Positions 45,077-56,400 of a stretch of DNA of 64,000 nucleotides are shown one piece after another. This DNA comes from Theristus sp. LFF4_11. Its lineage: Eukaryota > Nematoda > Chromadorea > Monhysterida > Xyalidae. Within the stretch, counting starts at the first letter, position 1. Each line of letters opens with the position of its first letter. The DNA lies in contig JASANC010000209.1 of the NCBI GenBank assembly GCA_030248135.1, positions 62,001-126,000 on the forward strand, written 5' to 3'. The notes beneath the pieces were generated by a model. It saw only the letters and a program-made list of their open reading frames with translations, had not been told where the DNA came from and searched no databases. A program made the translations under genes and the position numbers.

Positions 45077-45286
45077 GTCATGGTACAGTGACACCCCCCA
45101 GGCGTGGGCCATGGGGGGGTGCACTATTGTAGAAAATTTTCTGGGGGGGTGCACACCCCCCACCCCACCCATGAGATTTTTTCGCTCAAATTTTGAAGGA
45201 AAAACGCTAAATTTTGCTGCAAAATCTTTGAAATTACAATGAAGAATGTCAAGTTATCATATATTTAGCTTATATTATGGACTTTA

Positions 45287-46770
45287 TCATCAATCAATCA
45301 ATGGAATTTATTACGGCAGTACGTCAAATTGGCTGTGGTACACAAAGACACAACACAATTCAGTGACGAAAGCGCTACGGCACATGATGCCTGGTTCTTA
45401 CCTAGTAAAACATCAGAAAACTACGACTACAAAAACCAGACAGATCAGATCTCCAGTCTCAAACCTAGCAAACAAACAGAACGAAATAACAACAAAATCG
45501 TCGTGACAACATCTCCAAAATCGCCAAACCATTTTCCATATATTCCATATTTCCACGCGAAACCATTCTGTGTGACTGTGCCAAAGTAAACAGTAATTTC
45601 TCTGAGCAGATAAAGACGTCTATTAGCAATATTACGGTTGAACATCGAATGAAAGCGAAACCAACGAACCTTGATGTGGCAGCACTGGCGATATCCATCC
45701 GAAGAGACAGATAGAGCCAATGAAAGCAAGCGGCTCTTAGTTAGCCGAGAACGGAGCTGTATTTATGGCAAAGATGATTACGAATTTTTGACATTTCAAC
45801 AGTGCGGAGCTTATGACCAAACACTTTGACAGAGGGCGCGGTCACAGTGTCATTTTCTAGTTGGTTCCAAATGTTAATTGACCTTACGGCCCAGTAACTC
45901 GCTCTCTGAGACGAATGAATTCTTGAAGTGGCAAGTTTCAGGGAATGTCCCCTAATTCCAAGATCGTTTTGATGAAGATTGAAAAATTTTGAATCTTTTT
46001 GAGTGAAACACAAGTGGTTCAAAATTTTATACACCATTATCAGATCACAAAATGTACGTCTGATCAATAATGGCGGAAGTTGAAGTGAGGTGAGACGGGT
46101 GGCGTAAGGGTCTTCAAAATTTATCCCATTTAGGTATTTGGTAAAAGAGCGCTGAGTTGATTCAAGAAGTTTGGATTGCCCAACAAGAGATGGTGACCAA
46201 ACGGTAGGACAGAAGTTTAGTTTTGGGATAACCAAGCTTTTGAATAAGTGCATACGAAATTTGGTGGTTTTTACTCTGAAACAACGTTTGATAACTCCAG
46301 AAACAGAGTTTGCCTTTTTTACCACCGATTCAATGTGGTTTCTAAATTTTAGATCTTGGTCAATCAAAATCCCAAGATCTTTTACTTCAGATACGGCAGA
46401 AATTTGTTTTCCGTGTAAAATGTAAGAATATTGGGGTTGACTTTTGAATTTAGGTGGAGAATTTGGGTTTTTTAGGTGAAAGAGTCAAACAGTTTTCTTT
46501 CATCCAATTTTCAATCGAATTCAGATCGTCTTGCAAAAGGTCTTTGTCCGAATCAGAGACCACAACTCTGTACAGTTTGACATCGTCTGCATAAATAGCT
46601 ACAGAACAATTTGTTACGACTTCTGGCAAGTCGTTTATGAAGAGAGCAAACAAAATAGGACCCAAAACACTCCCTTGAGGAACACCTGAGAATAAATGTG
46701 AGAAGTCAGAAGTATATTTCCCAACATTCACGGATTGGGTTCGGTTATAGAGGTATTCGGAGAGTTTTTG
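45287..46770 (-). mobile_element. 5'-truncated LINE retrotransposon
   Basis: Minus-strand reverse transcriptase with VPQGSVLGP and the catalytic YADD (AIYADDVKLY) in the frame ending about 46465, then a second frame 45741-46367 covering the conserved C-terminal region (CPTVWSPSLVGQSK, IWNQLE). The two frames belong to one protein broken by a frameshift near 46460. The 3' end is a short ATTG repeat, as in CR1/Jockey-type elements. Bordered by a 64-bp target duplication (45223-45286, 46771-46834). The upstream endonuclease part is missing. Confidence 0.92.
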
Positions 46771-46834
46771 AATCTTTGAAATTACAATGAAGAATGTCAA
46801 GTTATCATATATTTAGCTTATATTATGGACTTTA

Positions 46835-47037
46835 AAGACAAAAAATCATGATTTTTGAGCAAAAATTCATGATTTTTGGGTGGTCTGAGAAAATTTTTGG
46901 GGGGTGTCCCTGTTACTTAGGTCTCCATCTAGGGGGGGGGTGGGGGGGGGGTGTCTAGAAAATTTCGAGGGGGGGGGGGTGTGGATGGTCCAGTGTCAGG
47001 TTTTGGGGGGTGGATGTCGCGTGACCCCCCCCCCACC
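46835..47037. mobile_element. Remainder of the poly-G host element
   Basis: Continuation of the CAGTACCGTGGGC-type sequence after the LINE target duplication, with G and C runs up to the next insertion. Confidence 0.55.
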
Positions 47038-48071
47038 TAGGGTTAGGGGCTTTGAAAAAAAAAATTTTTTTTATTTTTTTTTCGTTTTTTTTTAAATTTG
47101 GATTTTTTTTTCAAACTTAAAAAAAAAATTTGAAAAATTTTTCTTCTACTTTGCTCTGAAAATTCGATTTATGGCATAATTTTTTGAAAGTTCAAACCAA
47201 ATTTTCTTCCCAACTTCTTTGTGTGCTTAGGTACATGTCATTATTTGGTCATTTTGACCGACGTACTCCATGTTTTTCGATTTGGATGATTTCTAGAGTC
47301 AATTTTTAGCGTTGAAATGACTTAACTGAATTGAAATATCGTTTCAGAAATCGTTTTCTTGCAACTTAGAATATGTTTTTTCAGTCGGTAGGCCATGAGA
47401 TGAACATGATATCTTGTTGATTGGCGTACGTTATAGGTCTACAATGGAGTTGTGCGATATATTGTTAAACAATTGGAGCGGGGATGTTGGTTAATACCAC
47501 ATCACACGACCGTTTTTCAGATACCCGATAACATGGCCACATGTTAAAACTTGCGTGCTGAGCTAAACTAACGTGTTAAACTTGCGTCTGTCAGTTGCCC
47601 GCAACGTGATCGCGAAATCATGGTACGTGTTTTCGATACGATGATTTGAAGAGTGGGCTCTCGCCATGTGGCAGATAGCATGGCTGGTTGAACCTGAAAG
47701 TAAGTGTCTTGGGGGGGGGGGCGACCGGGTCGACAGGGGTTGCCGACTTAGCTACAGCAAACAGGAATTTTTGAACACAGTCAAATTTTGGTAATTTTCT
47801 AAAGAGGAACAACTAAGAACGGTTCAATATTCAAGTACACGTCGAAAATTGTCCTGTTTTACTGTTGAAAATGCAACTTTCCCTCTATGAAATGGACATA
47901 ATTTCAATAAAACACGATTTTCGCTCTTATAGTTTTCCAGATCGTTCTGAAAATAGTCTAGATGAACTCAGCTCGACGAGACGCTTCGAACAAACCTAAC
48001 TTGTAAAAAAAAATTAAAAATTTTTTTTTTTTAATTTAAAAAAAATCCGGATTTTTTTTCCCCTAACCCTA
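47038..48071. mobile_element. TAGGGTTAGG-family hAT MITE, clean copy
   Basis: Termini TAGGGTTAGG and CCTAACCCTA; perfect 8-bp duplication CCCCCACC (47030-47037, 48072-48079). 1034 bp; has a single copy of the 132-bp unit that is doubled in 7563-8711, and the empty site of the MITE at 9733-10007. Confidence 0.93.
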
Positions 48072-48079
48072 CCCCCACC

Positions 48080-48338
48080 CCCCCCCCCACGCGGAGGTCT
48101 CGGGTGCTCTGGGGGGGTGTGTACCGTACCCCCCACCCCCCCTCGTCTTCGGTACTGCTTCTTGTGTTTTGACCCCCATAACGTCACTAATTGTCTCCAG
48201 CCCAAGTGAAAATTCACATACCGGCTTGAAATTCGATCAATTCTGATGATGTGTCGCGACGGCAGTACACGAAACAGCAACCAGACAACGTAACGCTTGC
48301 AAACGGAGCAGCTCGGACGCTCAAATTTAGATTGCGAG
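48080..48338. mobile_element. Decayed TAGGGTTGTTAA-family fragment
   Basis: After a short C-run piece, 48160-48338 and 48927-49015 match parts of 5667-6394 and 30310-30540, and were one element before the 48339-48926 insertion. Termini not preserved. Confidence 0.6.
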
Positions 48339-48926
48339 ATGTACCGTGGGCGGGGGGGGGGGGGGGGGGGGGGCCCCCAACACCCCCCCCAGAGCACCCG
48401 AGACCGTCGGGTGGGGGGGGGGGGGGGGGGGCACCGTGCCACCCCCCCCCCCTAAAACCGGGCACCCCCCCCCCCATCGTACCCCCCCCCGCGAAAATTT
48501 GGCCGACACCCCCCCCCCCCCCCCCCCCCGGAAATTTTGTCTGGCGGCCCCCCCCCCCCCCCAAAATTTTCTGGCCACCCTAAATTTTTTTTCGAAAATC
48601 ATGATTTTTTGTCTATAAAGTCCATAATATAAGCTGAATATATGATAACTTGACCATCGTCAGTGTTATTTCAAAGATTTTGCAGCAAAATTTAGCGTTT
48701 TTCCTTTCAAATTTGAGCGAAAAAATTTCCGGGGGGGGGGGGGGGGGGGGGGGTGGACCCCCCCCACAGAAAATTTTGTACAAATGCCCCCCCCCCATGG
48801 GACCCCCCTGGTGGGGGTCCCACGTTACCATAGGTTGGACCCCCCCCCCCTCACTTTTTGGTCGGCACCCCCCCCCCCACGGTACCATACCCCCCCCTCG
48901 AAATTTTTTTTGGGCCCACGGTACTG
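48339..48926. mobile_element. CAGTACCGTGGGC-family hAT MITE
   Basis: Perfect 8-bp duplication ATTGCGAG (48331-48338, 48927-48934). The left terminus has drifted (ATGTACCGTGGGC), the right is GCCCACGGTACTG. 588 bp, inserted in a decayed TAGGGTTGTTAA-family copy. Confidence 0.9.
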
Positions 48927-49035
48927 ATTGCGAGGCGAATCGTCACCTTATCTGCATCGGAAATGCTAAGCCAACCTTTGCGACATATTTTTGTGAAAAA
49001 TTTAAATGAGATTGACCACCGTGGGGGGGAGGGTG

Positions 49036-49800
49036 TAGAGATGTCAAGAAAAAAAAAATTTCTATTTTTTTTCTTTTTTTAAAAAAAATTTTTTTTTTTT
49101 TTAAATTTTTTTTTTAAAAAATGAAAGTTGTTCAGAATTTTTCAGGGAGTCCGAATATCACCATCTGAGGAGCCACCGACTTACCATATGACCCCCACTC
49201 ATATGGGAGGAGGGTGAAAATTTCAGACTTGGTTTCGGCGACCCCATTTTCCCACCGACGACATCACGTCTCGTGTTTTGCCTCTCAATTCACCTCAAAT
49301 AACATGGAAACAAGTTCCACAACAAACCGGTGTGATCACGCTGACGACACGAGGCGAAACAGCAACGAGCAACCAACGAAGTTACGCTTGCAGTGGCAGA
49401 CAGTGCAATTTCCACCTTTCGAGATCCTGAAAAACGATGCGTAAATGTGAGTTCTCTGCTTCTATCTCACCTTAGCGACATCGGAATTTGTTGAACTAGC
49501 CTTTGCGACGCTCAAGTACTTCAATGCGCGAGTCGATCATCACTCACCAAGGCTGAAAACAGTCGATAAATCAATCCAGAATACCACCTGCAGCGTTGAA
49601 GACTAAGTGACAAGGTAAAGTCAAAGAAAATTTTTGTTGAACTTTCGAAAAATTATGCCAAAAACGGCATTTTCAGGGCACATTAAAGAAAAAATTTCAA
49701 AAATTTTTAATAAAAAAAATAAAAAAAAATGCTCATTTTTTTTACTTTTTTTTAAAAAAAAATTAAAAAAAAAATTTTTTTTTTGACCCTTACATCTCTA
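49036..49800. mobile_element. TAGAGATGT-family hAT MITE, intact copy
   Basis: Perfect 8-bp duplication GGAGGGTG (49028-49035, 49801-49808). 765 bp without nested insertions, providing the empty-site reference for 5196-6689 and 33704-34937. Confidence 0.95.
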
Positions 49801-50430
49801 GGAGGGTGCGATCCCGTGTTTTCTCGCGGAGGGGGGTAGGGGGAGTCTAGTAGCAGTGTCGAGGTAAAGGGGGGGAGGGCAGGGGGTACACGGGTATCTG
49901 CCCGTGCACGGGCAGGATTTTCGGCTTTCGGCACCTCCCACCCCCCCCCCGCGCACTTTAGCTGCTGTTTTTGATTAAAGGTTGCTTGCAATGAGTCCTA
50001 ACCTAATCCTAATCATAAAGCCAAGCCTTTTTGATAAGGTGCGTGCAAATGATCAATTCAGTTTTTGATTTTTTTTCTTTCCTTTGTAATAGGACAAGGT
50101 CACCGCTGCGGCACATAATGCGTATACTTTTAATAATAGTATCACGGTTGCACTAATAGTATCACGGTTGCACTTCTCTCATAGTCGACGGTTTCTGTTC
50201 TTCCATTCGTGCTTTTTGTTCTTTCTGATGGGCGATAACTCTGCAATCCTTCCGAACATAACGTGCTAATTTTTCACACAACTATCGAAAGTCCAAAACA
50301 TCGCAGACGTTGTTATAGCAGGTTGTTTCAAGTTTTTCACGTTTTGTTACGTTTTAGCTGCGTGCGGTTCAAAAAAATTGCTTTTGATCTGCCCACCAAC
50401 CCGTGACGACGGCGGCAAGCGAACTGAAGA
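49801..50430. other. Inverted duplicate of 42.9-43.7 kb, then PDZ-gene upstream region
   Basis: 49809-49960 resembles part of the CAGTAGCG element and 49977-50140 matches 43540-43742, both inverted. 50141-50430 is the presumed promoter and leader of the PDZ gene; a short direct repeat 'gcactaatagtatcacgg' occurs there. Confidence 0.5.
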
Positions 50431-53400
50431 ATGGTGATCACAATGCTGAACGTCGCAACACCCGCTGAAGGAACTGCCACCGAAGATTTCTCGGCCACAC
50501 TGGTTGGTGGGCCACCATGGGGTCTTCGCATCAGCGACGTCAATGGAAAACCAATGCTGACGCAGGTTGGAATCATTTTTGTGGACTCGTTTTCAACGTT
50601 TTGGATTTTGTTGGATTTTATGGCAATGTCAACTTCATTTTTTTTGTTTGATTTGGCGGTGAGATTTTTGGGGGGGACTTCATCTTTTAAGCGGATTTCG
50701 CATCAAAAAAGTGTGCAAATTGCATCAATTATCAGAAACAGCCTCAGCTCCCTCAACCTTTTTGTTTCAGAACAGGGCTTAATGCAAACGAGTCACAACT
50801 AATCCAGAATTTTATTGCAACAACTTTTCTTCGCTTCTGGCTTGATTGGTCTGGACCTGTGCATGCTGCTATCGTTTGCTCTTCCTTTTCCCATTGAGAA
50901 AAACTTTGCGGATGTATAGGAATATTTCAATTTGAATTTCGTCGATCAGGTCGATGAATTAATTGTTTTGTCTGTTCTTTTTACATTCGTTTACTTTCTC
51001 AGCTAGTAAATGCGTGCGTGATGCGTGATATTGTTGATTGTCTCATACATTGACTTCATGGTAGAAACTGGTTTGATGCCACAGCATCGCATTACAACAT
51101 CAACGTTTGTTAAATAAGTTTGAACTTTATGAACATTGAATTTTCAGCCATTACAACACTGAGTTTCCGAACAGATATGGTGGCCATCTGACCTTCTGCT
51201 TTATTAATTGCTTGTTTCATTTTATCCTATTTTGGACTGAGATTGTTTATTTTTGCTAGTTTCAGGTCAGTCAAATCGGTCGTGCCGCGCAAGAAGGACT
51301 GAAAATTGGGGATATTGTGTCAAATGTGAACGGCAAGCCGGTGCATGGAGCGACGGCGGTGGTGGACGCACAAAGAGCAGTCAAGAGAACAAGTGGCGTT
51401 TTGAGGATTACCGTAAAGCGGTCAGTTATGCGTTTTGCAATCAAAAATCTTTTCTTGTCACATTATGTCCTGTAGTAAGCCATTGGTTTCAAAAAATTGG
51501 ACGCGGCACTGTCACCACCCACCAGACCAACCCCTTCCACCGCTTGAAAACAAAAAATCTGCAAAAACAAGTGTATCCCTCTTCGGAATGCAGGTTTTTG
51601 GTTCTGTGCTGGTCCATACGCAAAAAAATGAACTATGTGCGAAGGTTTTTCGAACGTTCTTTTGACGAGACATTTTTGCGTGACTAAATATGGTGTGTCT
51701 ACAAAATACACAATTGTGTTGATTCAGGCTTCAACATGCCGGTGCTGATAGCTTTCCAGAAGCTGAGCGTGCCTGTGTGCAACGCTGGCATATTGTAGCT
51801 AGAGATATTATGTCTGCGAAGATTATACAGCTGCATTCACGCGATTTAAAGTCATAAGGAAGGAACACTGCCCTTCAGAACTGCTAGCCCAGCTTAAGAA
51901 TAATGTAGTGTTTTGCAGTGCGGTCAAAAACACTCACAACATAATCAATGTATGTGTGTGTAACGCTATTGGCACAGGGCGCTTCGTGAATAGCGAACTA
52001 AAAATCTGAGCTTTCTTATGGTGCATAAAAAGCGCAACACACAACGGGTTTCTATGTTTTGTTAAAAAGGTTGAAGGAAGGAATCTGCTAATAATATAAA
52101 TGTAAATAACAATGGCACGGGGTGTGTAAAGCCACTCATTGTTTCAAGGGGGCTAAGAAAACGCAAAATGTTAAGATGACCAGGATAGATTGTAGGTGCA
52201 CTATCCATATTTTTAATTTCATTGAGAAAAACAAACTTTGACTTGTTTTGCTTGGCGTTGAAACAGCTTTTATTTGTGGAACGGTGTACGTTGAAATATT
52301 ATTGTGCGTGATAAATTAGGGGAACGAGACACATGAGGCCGTAAAAGTACAACAGAGCGAAACCATGAAATCGGAAATTGAATAGACTTAACAGGAACAA
52401 AGAACTAAAAAACAAGAACGAGGATATTTCTGTGCATGTCAAATAGTGTGTGCTAGGGTTGGCACAGGAAAAAAACCCGGTTTCTTTTCCGTTTTAAAAC
52501 CGTTTTTTTCAGTTTTTTTTCTTGGAAAAATAAAGAACCGGTTTTTTACCTTAAAAATTTTCAAACTTCGTGGTCAAAAATCACAATTCTTCGTTTGATT
52601 GATAAAATGTAAAATAATATTTTTGAAAAAGCGGTGCAGTGAACTGTGTCGAACTGAACTGGTGAAGCATCATTTTGCAGAAGCTTTTGTGGCAAGGGTC
52701 AAGTGAAATACGATTAAGACAAGGTGACTGCTGAACTAAGTGCATATGCAGACTGACTGATGATGTTGTCGATTTGCAAAGGGTAACTGATGAAATGTTA
52801 TTTTTCGAACGCAATCCGCTATCGGTTTCACTTTGCAGTTCTGCAAATCTCGCCCCCTAATCGGGGTCAGCTATCCGGTCTCCTTGCAACCGTCCCTCCC
52901 CGCTCCCGACACCACACGGTCACTGCCCAGTCGTTGTTTTCAGTTTATTGAACGTGCAGGAAACGAATAAAATCGAAATTGATTTGATTTGAAACAAAAA
53001 AATGGGTGGCATTGGGTGGCAAAAATAGCAAATTGGGTCGGTTGTATGCCCGAAAACAGCATTTTACGCTGCTCAAAATCACTAATTTTGATGTATTTCC
53101 TATTTTGAATTCAAGATTAAGATGCCAAGTTCTGGAAAGTTTAGGAGCTGGGAGGCATTCGGTTTTTTATGGTTTTAAAACGGTTTTAAAACGGAAAAGA
53201 AACCGGTTTTTTTTCTTGGCAATATAAAAAACCGGTTTTTTACCAACCCTAGTGTGTGCAACACCAAGCACAGCCAGCCCACAAAACAGCTAGTTTGTCG
53301 TTTGAAAATTCAATTTTAAAACCAAATTTTGGGTCTGATCAATAAAATCGTGCACAGCATGTTTCATCTGAAAGCTAAATAAACAGACATGAATTCTAAC

Positions 53401-56400
53401 CGTCAGCTTGCACCATCAGAAAAACGCAGAAACAAATACGACACTTTAGCTACTGTTCAATATTCAACAACCCTTTTTTGTTTTCAGCTATCTTTGCCGA
53501 GTTTTTGACCGGAAAACTTAACAAAGCATGCAACGACACATATTCTCCTGTATTCGGAGAAAAATTATCTAACGAACAACATTCTTAAAACATATACTCT
53601 TAAACAATCCGGATTAAACAACTTGTTTTAAACAACTTATTAAACAACAACAACAACGGATAAAACGAGAGATGCAAATTTGTGTGAACGTCGCAGTACC
53701 ATATTGTTATTGAAGCTGAATCATTTGAAACATGGGCAGTCTAGCTTTTTATTATGTCTGCAACAAAGTGTTTGGGTGGCTATTGGACATTGATCACAAT
53801 GAGGCCATCAATACTGCAGCCAACCGGCAACCAACAATAGCCGACGCAAACACAGACACTGTCAGAAGAATTCCATATCGGTAGTTTGCTGCTTTTTTTA
53901 GCAACCGATTGTTAAGAGATTCGACTCTTGTTATTTTTTCAGTGGAGGGGCATCTAACCATCAGCAGCCAATGAAGCAACGGATCGTCACAGAACAACCA
54001 AAAGCAGAAACCGTCGTTACCCAAGGCGAAACGGGTCATCGTAAAACTCAGCTATTCAAAGAAAGTACAAGCCCCAGAGAGCGAGATCTGTCCGCTATTA
54101 AAAGGCAACCGGATCCGGAACCTCAAACACTTCATCACCTTTCTTCCGAGAATATCATGAACAAAAGAGATGTATCTCCATTTGGCTTCATGTTTCAACA
54201 GTCTTCTGCTCAAAACCAAAGCAGACTTCTGAATGCTTCAAATCCATCACTTCCAATTTCAACCACCGCAGGCTGGCTGTCTACAGGTTGGTGTCTTTCT
54301 TTGGTTGCGTTTGATTATCACCAAAACCCGCTTAACGTTTTTTGCTAATCAAGGAAATGCTATTTATAGATCTTAGTCGATACGCTCCAAAGCCGTTCAG
54401 TTATCAAGAGCCACAACGTCTTCTCAGCGAACCACCCACGATGTTGTCCGAAATCCACCAGCGAACGCGAGCTCTGACACCATCGGCTACCACTTCAGTT
54501 CAACGTTAGTCAGTGTTTTCAAATTTTAGTTTTTAACCAGGTGTTACAGTAATTATCATTAAAAATAACTACTAGCTTTAAAAAATTGTCAAGAAAGCGG
54601 CTCGTTTAGCCACTGAATTGATAGTTTGGAGGAGAAGCTAAAAATCTTGCCAAATAAATTCGTTACCAGCGCGTTTGTTAGAAGAGTAAAATTGTTATTC
54701 AAAATGATCACAGCAGATCTTACAATTGAAAAATCGTTTTCGCATTTTCGATCTGTTCTTGTAAGGTTGTTTGAACAAAAAAACGATGAGTTTAAAAATC
54801 TCTCTTTGTTGTCAGTGAGATGGAATGCAACAAAACTTAAACTAAAAAATTGCTTTAATTGGCACTCCACTCACTGCAAGTTTCCTGAAGTCTTGAAAAT
54901 AGAGTTTCAAGTTGCGTTGTGTCAACTGAATTAATTGTTTGCTATTAAATGAAATTTTACTGCACCAAACGTTTAGGTATACAGTGGCGGCCAAAAGTTT
55001 GGAAACCCCCATGCGCGCGTGCGTGTGGTGGTACATGCGTGCTTTTATTGTGCGTCTCTCCCCAACACATGCTAGCTTTGTTTTTATGAACACAACAATT
55101 GCGTGTTCCAAAAATCAAAAATATTTGCTTATGTGCGTAGTAATAACGCAAAAATGCGCGATATGCAGCGCACGCAGGGGTTTCCAAACTTTTGGCCGCC
55201 ACTGTAGAATTGATGTGGTTGAAATTTTAGCTTGATTTCAAGCATCCAGTTGCTGACATCAGCCGTTTATTTTGTTGACGTTTTTGGATCATCCTGTACA
55301 TGAAGGTGCAGAGTCGGCCAGCGCTGGTGAAGCAGGCAGTCGGCGAAGTTGGGCCCCAGTCTCATTCAACCTTGGCGGTTCAGTCACGGCCAGCAACGTG
55401 TGTCGCGGGTTCAGTCCGACGCGCGCTACTTCAGTGCCCTACTACCCGCCAGTTTTCTCACCGTTTAACGCATCAAATGAGCAACGGTAGAAATTGTTTT
55501 GTCAACTTGTGTTTATTGTCAAGTCTCTGAGCGATTTACCACAAACGATCCGTTGTTTTTATTGTCTTTTTATCAGACGAAAGAAAGTTTTATATTCTGT
55601 TCTTCGATCACCATTAACTGTTTTTTTCTATTCCATTTCAGAAGTGTGCCGCATTCGCCTGCAAGGAATAATCAGAGCGAGATTAGCCAAACATCTCCGG
55701 GTAGTTTCAGTGACGGTGGATTTGGACGCCCACGCCCTAGAACGTCTTCAGAGCACACATGGCAGCCGAGTGCAGGCAAACATGCGAATTGCGACAGGAC
55801 TGGCGCCGCAACACCGACCGCGCCCACTCGGGGTTAGATTCCGAACTATTTCCCGTAAACAAAGGCATCGAATCATTGTTGCTTAAGGTTTCAGAGGTTA
55901 AACCGTAGTTGTTTGACACGTTGTTTTCAACGCATGTCATGTGATAAAGTTGAACATTTTTACACCATTGAAAATTGAATTTTACATCGTTATCGCTTGA
56001 TAACATGAATATTTTTATGCAAGATAAGCTTAAAAGGACAACTCATCTAGACACACATTTCACAAAGCGAGCCATCTACAGGGTGAGCCAAAAAAAAGGT
56101 TCCATTTTCAAACTGCTGTCATTGGCTGGTATTTCAATATTATGAGCTGAAATTTTCAGCATTGATAAAACATGTGATGCCATTTTTCTGACAAAATTTT
56201 TATCCAGTTTGGTCAAGTAGATTCAGTTTTACAGCACAATGTTTAAAAATTCCCAAATTTTCAAAAAAACGGATTTTTAACCAAGAATTTAACAACGAAT
56301 CATTGCTCATAGACATCCAAATCATCATCAAGGTTTGTCGTCCAGCAGCGGTTGGATGGAATTTTACGCGAAACTGGCGAGTCACTGCAGAAAAACTTTC

